Source of the DNA: Histoplasma ohiense
Lineage: Eukaryota > Ascomycota > Eurotiomycetes > Onygenales > Ajellomycetaceae
Length of the DNA stretch: 64,000 bases
Assembly (NCBI GenBank): GCA_017607445.1
Contig: JAEVHH010000002.1
Coordinates: 1,658,501-1,722,500 of the forward strand
Reading direction: 5' to 3'
The position numbers and the translations under genes are program-made. The notes below the pieces were generated by a model. The model saw only the letters and a program-made list of their open reading frames with translations. It was not told where the DNA came from and did not search any database. Positions 33,191-45,118 of the stretch are shown piece by piece (positions within the stretch are counted from its first letter, which is position 1; every line of letters begins with the position of its first letter).

Positions 33191-36108
33191 TTACTCCAAC
33201 GGGATGCCTTCATATTCCGAATACCCAAGTGCGAGATTCATGTTTTCTAGTTCGCGCAGTGGGTTAGCACAGAGTTTGTCATATCACACAAACATGAAGT
33301 TCAGGGAGAAAAAGGGTAGACAAATGTGAATAAAAACTTACGAAGACATTGAGTCGCAGCTCCCTTCAGAAGATTGTCAATCGTGGCGCAGACGACCACT
33401 CTCTTCCCTCCGGAGTGGACCGCAAAGCCTCCAACCTCAACTCCGTGACGACCGGCGATGTTCTTCACAAGGGGTGCCTCGCCGACGACCTTGACAAGTT
33501 TCTCGCCCGCGTATCTATCCTGGTAGAGATTACGGATGTCACGCGACGACATTGTTTCCTTCAAGGGGATGTTGATGGTGTGCTAATGGGGCCGATATTA
33601 GAATATTTTAGTTAAACTACCGGAATAAACAAATGGACGTAGAGATATTGTGTGGGAAGAAAAGAAAAAGAAAAGAAAAGAAAAAAAACATACATGAATA
33701 CCCTGGAACCATGACGCCACATGAGGAATAAACGCAACCTCAACGCCAAGCTGCGTGCTAATCTCTCGTTCGTGGATGTGATCCGTCAAACTGTACGGGA
33801 CGAGGTTATTGGTAAGGTGCTCGACATCGTTCTTGGGACTGGGCTTGGTTCCGGCTCCCGAATACCCAGACACACCAAAAACGGTCGGTCGTCCATCAAG
33901 GTGCGGGACAAGGGGTGCAATGCCTACTTGGGCTGCCGTGGCGTAGCATCCAGGGTTGGAAATTCGGAGCGCTTTAGCGATGGAAGGACGGGTAACCAGT
34001 TCGGGCAGGCCGTAGGTCCAGCTGTCGTCAAATCGGTAGTCCGCACTGAGGTCCACGATTACGGCTTTTTCCTTGTCAACTTGGTCGATGGCGTCGACGA
34101 ACGGCTTGCAGACGCCGTTGGGCAGCGCCATAACCCAGCAGTCGACGTCGCCGTGGTCTGCCATGCGCCGCACGTCGTCGGCGCTGAGGTTCTCGTAGAT
34201 GATTTTCCGCTTGCTGTAGCCTTGCAACTCTTGACCGGCGAGTTCGCGAGAAGACACATGTCGGAGATCCATGAATGGGTGCTCGTTCATAAGATTGATG
34301 AGAGCCTGTCCCGTATATCCACGCGCCCCGATAAGGGCTACTTTGGACGGCTTAGAGTTCGACACATTCTTTTCGCCAAGAGGGGGGTTTGGGTTCGTGG
34401 TGGTATATGATCGAGAAGACTGGTAGTTGCCAACGCCAAATTGTCGTTTTCTTTGGGCACGGAGGATGCCCGAAGCGGTAGAAGTTGAAAATGAGCGTTT
34501 CTGTTGCCCTGCTGACCCAGAGGCAGCAGTTTGGCTGGACAGAGCCTGCGCGGCTTGTTGGAACTTGGGCTCCAGAGCATTACCGCCAAGCATGTCGCTG
34601 CCATGTTTACTGAAGTCCGCGATGAGCTCCTTGATTTCGTCCCCGCTTTCAATGCCAGTCCAGAAGAGCACCTGACCACCACGGCTCAAACTCCCTTGGG
34701 CTTTGTCAAAGAACCATGTTAGATTTTCATCATCTTCATTAACTGTCCAGACGAGCTTGGGGAAGTCTTTCTGGATACTGTCAAAGACATTGTCGGCAAC
34801 CTGCTTCAGCCATCCAGCTTTGGTAATGCTGAGGGTCGTCAACTGAGCGAGCGACGATCCAGGCTTGGGAGGCAAAACTACAGCTAATGCTTCCATAGGC
34901 TCGTCCAGGTAGGCTTTGAACTCGCAATTTTTCAAAGACTGTACGTATCTGTCAACGGTCGCTTTGGCATCCAATCCCTCACGATCGCGGACGAGGGCAT
35001 TTTTGAGCATTTCAATATCCTCAAATTCGTTCAGGGAAGATTTGATGTGGACCTTGTTACCTCTGCGGATCAAAGTCCCGGCCCCCGTATCCGTAAACAA
35101 TTCCTTTTGCAGATCAGCAGGATGGATGATAGCCACGCTGGACGTTCGAGGAAGGTCCATGAGCAACTCCTTCATCTCCTTAATCTTCAGTCTGGTGCCA
35201 TGACGCACCCACCACTGCTTCATCAGATGATCATACTCCTCATCCAGGTTGATGGCGGAGATTTTTTCCCCCGTGTCACCGTTAAACAGACCCCCCTTCT
35301 CAGCAAGGTAGACAATCTTCAACGGCTGCAACGCCCTCGCAAGTTCACCCGCCGCCACGTCGGCGTTGACGTTCAGAATCTGACCCTCCGGCGTCTCCGC
35401 CATGGAAGTCAAGATGGGCAGGCAACCGGCCATAATCGCAGCCTCGATGGGGGTCTTGTTGACGCCATTGATCTTGCCGACTAGGTTATACTTTTCCTTG
35501 TCGAGGTAGTCTGCCGAGAAGACTCCCGTGGTAATCGGCCTAGCCCGCACGCCCAGAGCCTCCAGCGCCTCGACCAACTTCAGGTTCTCGTCGAGGAACA
35601 ACGACCTTGCAAGCGCCAGCGTCTTTCCATCCGTAACCCTGATGCCGTCTTCGAATTGTGGCTCCACGCCGGCAGCTTCAAGCATTTTATTCAGCTGCGG
35701 GCCGGCACCATGGACGACAATTGGGTAGAGGCCGACATGGTTGAGGAACGCGAGGGCGGAAGATAAGGTCTGCAGATGCTCGGTGAGGATAGCCCCACCA
35801 ACCTTGATAACGGCGAACTGCTGCGAGGAGACAGAGGTGAAGTGGGACAGGTACTGTTGGACCTCTCTCTTGGAACCAATGTTGCTCAATAGCTGGACAA
35901 CGGTTGAGCGAGTGGAGGGGTGCGGCCGAGATTGAGGAGAATAGTGTCGTCTTTCACGTCGAGAAGAGGACGAGGCAAGAGATGTACATTCCGGAGTGAA
36001 TCGCCTGGTTGCTGTTGAGGACAGGAGCCGTTTGGCAGGGCGTATGAGGGGGTGTGAGAGAGCTCCCGACGCACGGAGCCGAGCAGTGATCATCTTGCCG
36101 GCGAACAT
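33191..36108 (-). CDS. ARG5,6: bifunctional acetylglutamate kinase / N-acetyl-gamma-glutamyl-phosphate reductase, mitochondrial
   Basis: Three exons on the minus strand: 36108-33694, 33582-33342, 33246-33191; 903 aa, near Neurospora ARG-6 and yeast Arg5,6 in length. It starts at MFAGKMITARLRAS with an Arg/Ser-rich mitochondrial presequence of about 75 residues. The kinase follows (FAVIKVGGAILTEHL, VVHGAGPQLNKML, ILNVNADVAAGELA), then the N-acetyltransferase-like (DUF619) domain, an RSFSTSTASG linker that looks like an internal processing site, then the reductase (VALIGARGYTGQALINLM, catalytic Cys about residue 717 in ISNPGCYATAAQ, SGYSGAGTKPSPKND, GEAPLVKNIAGRHG). It catalyses steps 2 and 3 of arginine synthesis. 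Matrix protease normally cuts the precursor into two enzymes. The frame stays open upstream of the ATG but has no methionine in a typical leader context. Confidence 0.97.
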
Positions 36109-37613
36109 GCGGCAGCTTTCAGCTGGAAAATAATACCAGACACAGACTGCAGACGAATTGTATCCAGAGGGATTGGGATGTTGTGGTCTTTTCGGCGGTT
36201 TGTTGAGGGCAAAGTTGTGTGAACCTGAACGGGATATGTGACTGGACGTTCCGTGGTTGGGCCGTGCACGGATCGTAACTATCGTGCAACACACCCAAAA
36301 AAAAAAAAAAATAAATAAAAATAAAATAAAATAAAACAAAGAAAAATAAAGAAAAAAAAGAAAGGAAGGAAGAAAACAGGTAAAAACCAAAACGGGACGT
36401 GAGCAGCGTGGCGCTCAATTCCACTCACGCAAGCAGCCGAAAATTCAGAACCGAATGGGCTTTTTTGTTGGCGTCTTCAAATTTTTCAGGCTTCGATGGG
36501 GAGAAGATCTGATTGATAAGATTGCACAATATGCGCTAGCAAGTATTTGGAATAGCGTGGCACTCGATTGTTTCCGCATTACGTATGTAATTAACATCAT
36601 CTAGGTCAAAGTACGGAGTAGCATCTTCTAGGATCATTTTTTAAAGATTTTTTGAACGCAGACTGAGAGGAGGGAGGTGAGGTGGTGCAAGGAGCGAAAC
36701 TGCTTCCTAGCCTTACGGGAGTGGTCTCGGGAAAGATACTGTATATAGTGCGGTTCATTGATCCCCGTTTCTGTTGTCTCGACTTGTTGTTCTCCAAATT
36801 CAAGCCTGACATTTAAAACCCTGGGACTCTCTATACATAGAGCTACAGTTTCGCCTCTCCGGCTTTGCAACGGACGTTGACCCTTCTGCTGCTGATTCAG
36901 TCAGTTCATATATATTATTCTCGATTAGGCAGATATAGAAACACGTTTCATTAGTATAGCCGCTAACGGGAAAGATCCCCACACAAGAAATGGAGCGCGA
37001 AGGGAAGAGCAAACAAAAAATCACTGGTGGTAGTATCATCTACAGGTGCATCGAGCTCTTGGCCACCCATTTTCGTTTCGGGATGGTTTTCCGGCGGGGT
37101 TTAGCCCAAAAGCTCGCGCATGGATCAAGGAGAACGGTTAAAGGGCAAGAGGGCAAGAGGGCAAGAGGAGAACAGACAACACAAAACAGCCAAGAGCCAA
37201 AAGGAAGCGGGGAAAGAGCAATATATCAAAGCAACTTGCGCCGAGAGGAGGGACATGACAGGTTAAGAATATTAAAACAGAACAAAGAGCATCAAAAATC
37301 ATCGGACACAAAATTCATCGACCCGAAGACCGGAACCCGTGAAAACCAACCACTTTCATCATCGATCTGAGGGGCACAGCAAAAGGACGGGTTGATATCC
37401 ATGCTTGAACGTGCTTGAACGTGCGTTCGTAAGAAAGCGACGGCCTGTCCCAATCATTTTTTCAATACAACTACAAGGAACAGTCAGTTATAAGAGGTTT
37501 CTAAAATATCACGGGCGACATGACCAAGTCGACCTAAAGACGGTGCTGACGATAATCCGACGAATCCATCAAACAAGCCAGCCAGCCATCGAGATGGAGG
37601 GAATACAGGAGTG
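36109..37613. other. intergenic region upstream of ARG5,6
   Basis: It holds the ARG5,6 5' flank with a T/A-rich run at about 36297-36380 and one TACGGAGTA nonamer (36612-36620), then the 3' flank of SNC1. I found no convincing TGACTC-type amino-acid-control site and no gene. Confidence 0.5.
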
Positions 37614-38259
37614 TCACCCACCAGAAGGCACAATAATAACGACCAGCAGTAAAATGATACCGACGATTATGCATATGCGCATCTTGAAGTCCTTCCACCA
37701 CATCTGCTTTCTCACTCTGTTCGCACCGCGACGGAAGCCCTGGGCGGAAACGGCCAAGTTATCGGTCTTGTCTTGCAAAGAATCGAGATTTTCGCCACGC
37801 TGAGAGACTTTATTGATGTTCTCACGCATTACACCGACGGTATCATCGATTTGCTAGACGGATGAAAATCACAAAGCATAGGTTAGCGATGTAGGTTTTG
37901 AAGAGTATGAGAGATAATGATGGTTAGGCTAGGGGGGAAAGAAAAAAAGGCAAAAAAAAACAAAAGGGCTCTTCCCCCCTCCCCTCCCCTCCCCCCAAGC
38001 AAGGCGAGGAGAAGAAGAATTCCATCGGAATATAGAAGTGGGCCGCAGTGGCACAGGAACTTCTTCACCTGGGTGAAGCCGTTTTCTGCGATCGCGGATT
38101 GAAAAGAAGATGACCGGAGCAGGACGGGAGAGAGGAGTGAGGATAACTCACAGCTTGAAGCGCTGCTGTTCTCTGATTTCCGCCATTTCCACTTCCGGCA
38201 ACAGGCTGGCTAGATCCAGAGGGGATATAAGGATCATATGGTTGTTCGCGGTCGGCCAT
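37614..38259 (-). CDS. SNC1: v-SNARE synaptobrevin (VAMP/Snc-type)
   Basis: Two exons on the minus strand: 38259-38152 and 37853-37614; 115 aa. A variable N-terminus (PYDPYIPSGSS) is followed by the R-SNARE motif QIDDTVGVMRENINKVSQRG, then LDSLQDKTDNLAVSAQGFRR, with the zero-layer Arg in the expected GEN/GERLDSL region. A GANRVRKQMWWKD linker leads into one C-terminal membrane anchor of about 20 residues (MRICIIVGIILLLVVIIV). It mediates fusion of secretory and endocytic vesicles with the plasma membrane. The intron is long for this window (298 bases) but joins ALQA to QIDD exactly as in relatives. The protein stops at VPSGG. Relatives often end a few residues later, and a donor at about 37625 would allow another small exon. 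Confidence 0.93.
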
Positions 38260-38699
38260 GGCTGAGGGGAGGAGATGTGGAGAATGAGGAGAAGGCGATT
38301 AAGAAGGCGGTTGCGTGGCAGTTGGCTGAAATGGTACCGATCTTTGTCGTTGGCCAGCAAGATAAAGCGCCGGGCGAGAGGGGTTTCCGGATATGTCTGG
38401 CGATGTCTTGGACAGCGGATAGCGGGTAGGATGGGTATAGCAGACGAAGTTGGGGACCGCGGGAGTAGCTAACGATGGAAAGTGAGCTCGGGAAGTTGAT
38501 GAATGCTGGTGGTTGGAAGTTGAATGAGCGATGGAAGTCTGACAGCCAAGACTGGCGCGCGTCCCAGGAATGCCTGCTTATATAAGCTCCATTTGCTCAA
38601 CCGGGGGACAATGTATTTTACAGGTATTGTGTATTTTACATGCACTTCTTGCTGGGGCCCTTGTTACACAGCTGACCCCTTGAAAGTTACGTACGTACA

Positions 38700-38724
38700 G
38701 TACATGTACGCAGCGTACATGTAC
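38700..38724. repeat. inverted repeat with palindromic arms GTACATGTAC
   Basis: Two copies of the self-complementary decamer GTACATGTAC separated by the 5-base spacer GCAGC, about 440 bases upstream of the SNC1 start. It can form a hairpin, or serve as a pair of dimer binding sites. Confidence 0.85.
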
Positions 38725-38776
38725 AGGGCAGAGCGGGAAATTCCCTACAGCTTTGGAGGACTGCGAGTATCAATTC

Positions 38777-38800
38777 CTTGCTTGCTTGCTTGCTTGCTTG
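38777..38800. repeat. (CTTG)6 microsatellite
   Basis: Six perfect copies of CTTG in intergenic DNA. Confidence 0.9.
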
Positions 38801-39841
38801 CTTTTCAACGGATGAGATCCCAGGGCCATGAGTTTGGGCTTGGCTGGTTCCACCGCAGCAATGTGCAAGAAACAGACAGACCTTGAGTCTCCTCCAAAGC
38901 TCATCATCCGTCCAGTGTGGTGAGATACCAACCGCTGGCATCGTTGGCCTGGATACAAAGATAGTTAAACTACAAAGAGGGGGAGGGCTCAGCTCCTCCT
39001 TGACCCTCGAACATATATCCTGTCCGTAGAAACAACCCAGTTAAGCTCTTGTAGGTTTACACATTTCTTCTCTTTGTTTGCCCCTTATTCTCCAGTTTTA
39101 TTTTATTTGATATTTTTTATGTTTATTTTACATCACCCTTTGTTGTAAATGTTGTTTGAAATCCGAACATTGCATGTAAAAATAGCAACATTTCTGCCTG
39201 AACCGTGGATGAAAGGAGTTTTGGAAAATCCCTCAAAGATCGAGAGCTGCGGCGGCCCCATGGGAAATATCTTCTTTCGAATTGATTTTTCGATGGTCGT
39301 AGGCACCCAGAGCCCAAATCCCAAATCCCAAATCCCCTGGCTCGGGAAGGCTGTTTGTTTGGAAATCCAACAAGTGATAAAACATGGTTTGCGGGGTTCA
39401 CCTTTAACTTCCCAATATTTGAAAATATTTAATCTGGATGTTCAGGAACAGGAACAAAAGTTTCATCACCAATAAAACAAATAACCCCTTCTATCCCTCT
39501 TTCTCTTCATCCACCAAAAAAAAAAAAAATAAAAAAAAAAATTGAAGAAAAAAGAAAAGGAAAAAGAGAACGAACAGTGGTAATATCTCGTTCTATGATG
39601 ACTGCAGACATCCATGCTCAAGAACTAGTATGAGACACAAATGCTCAGCAGCAGAATTGCTCATCCCTTTCCTACAGATTGCCATCCTAATTACAGTACA
39701 TCCGCCCGCCTGCAGGAGGCCGCAAAAAAAGCTTATTTGGTGGAGACCTTTCATCCCTTATTTACAAACCTTCGCCCAAGTTGTTGGACGCTTCTCTCGA
39801 AAGTAATAGACTTATCCAAGGATGCATGAGGAATAATGTGA

Positions 39842-39868
39842 CAAAAAAAAAAAAAAAAAAAAAAAAAA
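39842..39868. repeat. A27 tract
   Basis: Long adenine homopolymer in intergenic DNA; no poly(A)-linked retroelement body was recognised next to it. Confidence 0.8.
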
Positions 39869-40932
39869 CCCCTGGATCCATCCCAAAAGAGGAGAACGAG
39901 TCCTCAAAGAGATATATAGACAGGGGTTTCTTCTACAGTAAGCCGATATAAAAATAACTACTAAATTTCTTCCCTGACCTTTGTTGCCAGATAGATGATA
40001 GATTCTCCCGAATGAGCTTCGTTAGACCTGAAGGCGTTCATAGCTAACTTTTTTTTCAGCTCTTGAGACCCCCATCAATGATGGTAATTGCAAGGTAGCT
40101 GTCAGAGAGGCATTTGCAATGTCCTAGGAGTTGACACTATCATTAACGTTGCTGGGATGATTCTCGATAGGGGATGGGGTTTATGTGCAGCTCCTGACGG
40201 AATCGCAAGCACGAATTAACGAGTCAGTGGTACCACTCTCCCGCAGTTCCAGGGAGGGGGGAAAAAAAAAGAGAGAGAGAGAGGCAGTTAAAAGTTGAAT
40301 TTCCAAGCAATTAAATTGAATCTAACCCCGTATAGATGCATGTGTTATATGAATCCTCTATCCTCCTTCATTCGTGCCGCCAAGGCTCCGTTGCTATGAG
40401 TCCGAGTTGCAGTTTAAAAGCAGTAAGCCGAGCAGTAATGCGTCTTCAAGCTAACCTTTCGCAGTGATGACAATTTGGGTAATACCGTTCTGAGCGGCGT
40501 CCAAAATTGCGGATCATGTTTCTTCCTCAGTCTGCCAGCGCAGGTTTTAAGGGCAATCGTTGCCGTGATGTTCTATGGAAAACGCTCAAGCAGGTTGGTA
40601 CAAATATTACATTGGCGGGAGAGCCTGGTGTCAGATTTGCTGGACTCTCAAATTTTGAGTTTAGAAACCGTACGCCGTACGGTATATACAGGATTGTGAG
40701 CAAACAAGAATGATCATCAAATCGTCAAGTCATGAGAAGGATTAAGGATCATAAGACATGGGACGCCCGCTGAGTCTGGATGAATCTTCTGTCAAAGGAA
40801 AAATGAGACAAAAAGGGTCATTAGATGGAGAGAGTAGGTACAAGATGGAGAAGAGACACGTGGACCCAAAATGAATATTCATATCCAAGAAAAAGAAATA
40901 GCGCGTGCACACAAACCTCTAAAGACGCCGGC

Positions 40933-42487
40933 TCACGACGTCGGCTTCCGTCCGTACACAATGGAAACAGGCACATAACAATGAATCGACCGATCAGCCA
41001 TAGCCTCCCGAAACTTGGCCAGCAGGACCTGTACCTCCGCCATGTCCCAACCCATCACCCTGGTCAGCAGCGCCAACGCCCACCCATCCATCCCTTGCAA
41101 GCACTCCAGGTAATAAAACCTCCCCACCTCCTTGAGCGCCTTATCCTTCGGCCACGAACCCAGGGGCATCTTCAACCTCGTCTCCGTAACGTCCACAAAT
41201 CCCGCCTTCTCCATCTCCTCCCGCTGCCGTTCCATGATCGTCGTCGTCTTCCCCAGCCGCTCGCCCACTTCGCGGAACTCACGCCTCCAGATATTCAACG
41301 CGTGCTTCTCGTCGGCCGGTATCGTGTTGTCATCTGATTCCATCCACACGGCGCGGTTGGCGACCTGGACGTAGCCGCCCGGTTTGGTGGTCTCGTAGCA
41401 CTGGGCGAGGAATTCGGACCAGTCAGGGATGCAGCCGAAGAGGTCGCGGACGTGGATGAAGTCCATTGAGTTTTTCCCGTAGGTCCAGGGATACTCGGTG
41501 CAGTCGTCAATCATGAAGGAGACATTGGGAGGGACCCAGGTAGGTTGTGTGGGGGATAAGTCGGTGCCGATAACTGTGGCTTGCGGGTGTTCTTCAGCGA
41601 AATCGATGGCCCAGATACCTGTTTAATGGAACATGATTAGCTAATATATATATATTTTGCTTTTTGCTTTGCTTGAATCCTTGATAGGCGGAGCGGAGTG
41701 TCTGAATTTGGATTTGGGCAGCGGTGGGTAGGTAGGTAGAATTTGTTGTCATATAGGTTGAAGGAAGGACGATATAGAAAAAATCGGCTCAAAAACATAC
41801 CCGTTCCGGTCCCGACATCGAGAACTTTCTATTTCACAAAATTATAAATATAATTAGTATATCATCCGTTATTGCGCAACTCTGGAGCTACAGTTTATGT
41901 ATAATGTAATGTATATGGGCGGCTAAAAATTGCATGCAATTTGCGATTCGCGACTCGCGACTCTCCCCCGAAATGGGGAAAAGCAATTGATCCCCAATGG
42001 TATCGATGTCCAACTAAAACCGAACAGAGACTTGGAGGGAAATACCTGAGGATTCCTTATCGGTGCCAGATATAACTTTTTCTTCAGCAGGAGGAGGTAA
42101 GCATGATGCCCGATATCTAACGTCTCGTTCGCTTTCTCGTCGTTCGGCGCATAGTAGGCTCCGTCTTTATAGCCATGATATCGTCTCCCGTGTTCAAGTC
42201 GGAATTTATAAATACTCGATGTAACCGATGTGGTTTCGCTCGCCCTATTTTAAGGGTTTTCCGGGGTGGGCGGAGGGGTTTTGTTAGTGTTATTGTCCCA
42301 TCTATGGCTGTAGAGGGAGGCATATATAAGTAGAGCATATTGTATATATGTACGGAGTATATGCTGTATAGTACATATATGTATCAGAGAGTTTTTTGAA
42401 AGAATCTCACAGGTCGCCTCCATAGCTGGAATCGGTATCATCCTGGTCAACTACTAGTACAGTGTCTTGGGGGTCCCCGGTGTCCAT
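40933..42487 (-). CDS. class I SAM methyltransferase, LaeA-like (TAM / UMTA domain)
   Basis: Four exons on the minus strand: 42487-42411, 42244-42046, 41828-41801, 41618-40933; 329 aa. An acidic N-terminus leads to SVTSSIYKFRLEHGRRYHGY, then LDIGHHAYLLLLKKKLYLAP, the usual entry block of LaeA-like proteins. The SAM site KVLDVGTGTGIWAIDFAEEHP is built from a 28-base exon plus the last exon, followed by VIGTDLSPTQPTWVPPNV and DFIHVRDLFGCIPDW. C-terminal segments fit the family, e.g. WPKDKALKEVGRFYYLECL. Such proteins are numerous in filamentous fungi. A few regulate secondary metabolism from the nucleus, others act on small molecules. No cluster genes flank it here. The tiny exon is secure because it restores the glycine-rich loop in frame. 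Confidence 0.88.
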
Positions 42488-45118
42488 TTTAGCAAATGCA
42501 CGGCGCAGCGGAGGTATCAGGTCTCTGGAGGTGATAAACAGTTGTATTTGCGGGACTCCCTGGGACAAACAAACATCTTTTAGTTAACTACGCAAATAAT
42601 CACAACGAACTTTCTACGATGGGGTTTGCAGTGTATTTAAACTCCCCTTTTCGGTACCTACGGCACACCATACAAGGGGCTAATTTAGTGGCCTTCCATT
42701 AACCTGCTTTTGGTCCAGCATGAGAGGGTTGAACTCCAGATTCACCTGGTGCTACCACCAGGCCCCCAACTTCGGTTGATTTCTTTAATTTGTCGAGGTC
42801 ATTTTAGGGCTGACTGAAGCGAAGTTAGGCCTTGCACAAACAATATATGTTTAGCCGCCCCATTCACAGAAAAATCCACCGCAGAATGGACTCTTCATTG
42901 GTGATTCTCAGCCAATACATCCCCCGCGTTTGATGCATGTGATATTGTACACGCTAGACCCTGTCACTTTAGAGGTTCGGAAGTCGCTTTCCATTCCCGT
43001 GGCGGAGCCAATTCAGCTGCTGGACCACTGGCTTGAGCCCTTCGGCCATTATTGATGGGGCCTGGACCACCTCCTGTTCAAGCGTTGATATTACCATAGG
43101 ATCGGCCCGCTGCTCAGCCGTTGGAAAAGCGGTATGGCGTTTCTCTCCGCAATGTCCGCTTCGCATTGATTAGACGCAGGTATGATCAGTTATGTAAAAT
43201 TTGGTGAGTGGTTAACTACAAGCAGCAACGGGAAGATACGAATATGCGTGTATGGAGGTTCGAAGAATAATGATATAGCAATTCACCTGCCAAGCAGCCG
43301 CCGAAGACAGGACGATTGCCAATCGGAAGTTTTCATTCCCTCTTTCGTTTATCATAGTTAGCTTACTGCCAGCGGTTGAGGACCGTTTTCATAGGCTCAC
43401 CCAGTGGAACTAGTTGAGCTCGTTGGTATTTTTGGGTCCTTTCCCCTTACACATAGTATTATATAAATTGCCTCATGCTTCATATGGCATTGTGCGGGGG
43501 AGGTAAATGGCCTTCGGGTCATTATTAACAAACAACGCGAGCGCTACGATCTCATACCGGTATTGTTGGTAGCAGGGAGCTAAAGATCGATTCTTAGCCA
43601 GTCCGCTGATAGTTATCAGATATCAATCAACACGCAAGAAGTTTGACCAATTGTTTATTCCCAAACCCCACACACCAAACGCGCTGACGGTTATAACTCC
43701 ATCAGTTCACGAGAAATAGGTCGTTGTAGCAGTAGAGGGCTAGACGGGTAACGACACGGGGGTATCAAAATGGTTTAAACGGTTTTTTCCACACGTCACC
43801 TCAGCCAGGTGTCTCATACCGCCCTTGCCGCTCCATGGCAGAAGGGTCAGTATGGGAAATGTATGTATGGACATGTGAAGAGCATATTTCGCACATATCC
43901 TGGTAGGTCGGTTTCATGTGGTGACTGCCAATCGATCGGAACTCGGCGGAACGTTGGAACACAATATCCGTGGGTGGCTGTGCGATCTCCATCCGAGATC
44001 CATCCGATCTTCATCTTGGATCGAAAGCTTAAACGATTGGAAACCCGATTTTATCGCCGCAGTTTCTCTTCTCAACATTTCGCTTGGACAGCCAGCCAAT
44101 TGATCATCAGATGGTTAAATTCCGGCCACTCACGCCCTCAATACGCCCTGTACTTCGTGTGCCCCGTAGCGCGGTAGAAATCCAAAGAGGGGGTCTTCCA
44201 TCCAGTAGTTGGTTCGGTTGTGGCGCGGATTCCCGGCAGCTTGAGCCTGCTGCGGCCCTGCCTAGGTATCTTCTCCACCAACTTGGCCACCACACATATC
44301 TACCTAGGTACAAAGTACCTAGGTATGCAGGAGACCTTCCCGTGGTCCTTGGGCTCGCGTGATCACAAACAGCCGCCCTCGGTGGATTAGCTAAGCGCCC
44401 TAGATGACGCGCGCCTAGAACACAGCCACCGTGACAAATACGGTACTAGATCGGATGAGGCAAAAATGTATTTATCGGCGGTAACTTACGGAAATCCCGG
44501 CCCTACAAAGCGTCCGATCAGGGGCGAAAATCGATGTAAGGACCAATACCAGTGTCTCAGCCAGTCAGCCCCCAAACCACTATCCCGCTATCTCTCCATT
44601 TCTATCTCCATCAACCTCATCCTCGTTATTGACATCCCTCTCCCAACCGGCTTCCATCATCCCATCACCGCGATCTCCCACGCTTTCCATCTCTTATGTT
44701 CACTCGTTTATTCATGTCCTCTTGTCGTCCGGATATTTAGATAAGCTGATCGGTGACGTTCCATCTTGAGATCCTTCCTGCGTCATATCGTCGCCGTTTA
44801 GCATCTCCTCGATCAGCATCTTCTCCTCTCCCACCCGTTCAACCCGAAACTTTGCTCTTCCACGAATTCTAACGTCTTCTACTGTGTGTCCCCTACTATA
44901 GAATTGAAGTGTCAAAGCACAAAAACAGGGCGGACGGAACTTGATCCAATTTGGATCCTCGCCATCCCCAACTCCCCTTATCGTAGATGTCCGGCTGAAC
45001 TCAAGTTTCGGAGACACCAAAACATACTTTCTCCTTTGTCCCCTGGACAACTGGTACCCCTTTGTACCCCTGGCATTATCTCGCCCCGCATTCCGCTTGA
45101 GTTCTTCGTTGTTTAACC
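42488..45118. other. 2.6-kb gene-poor region upstream of the mannosidase
   Basis: No recognisable gene. It contains the palindromic CCTAGG cluster at 44260-44325 and a C/T-rich 5' leader near 44570-44720. Frames on both strands have no family signature. Confidence 0.5.
44301..44325. repeat. perfect inverted repeat, arms TACCTAGGTAC, spacer AAA
   Basis: Eleven-base arms separated by three bases. Each arm contains the palindrome TACCTAGGTA. A third CCTAGGTA word lies about 40 bases to the left. This is a strong candidate for a hairpin or a doubled protein-binding site in the long 5' region of the mannosidase gene. Confidence 0.9.

Larger units (their letters stand above)
38260..40932. other. 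2.7-kb gene-poor region
   Basis: No exon chain with a known domain. It includes an inverted repeat (38700-38724), a CTTG microsatellite (38777-38800), and A-rich tracts at 39516-39540 and 39842-39868. Short frames of about 60-110 codons are unrecognised. Confidence 0.5.

Noticed and set aside
33721..34722. 229-codon and shorter plus-strand frames inside ARG5,6
   Set aside because: Antisense shadows of a long, fully recognisable enzyme.
39842..39868. A-tract as the tail of a LINE-type retroelement
   Set aside because: No reverse transcriptase, endonuclease or target-site duplication could be recognised beside any A-tract in the window.
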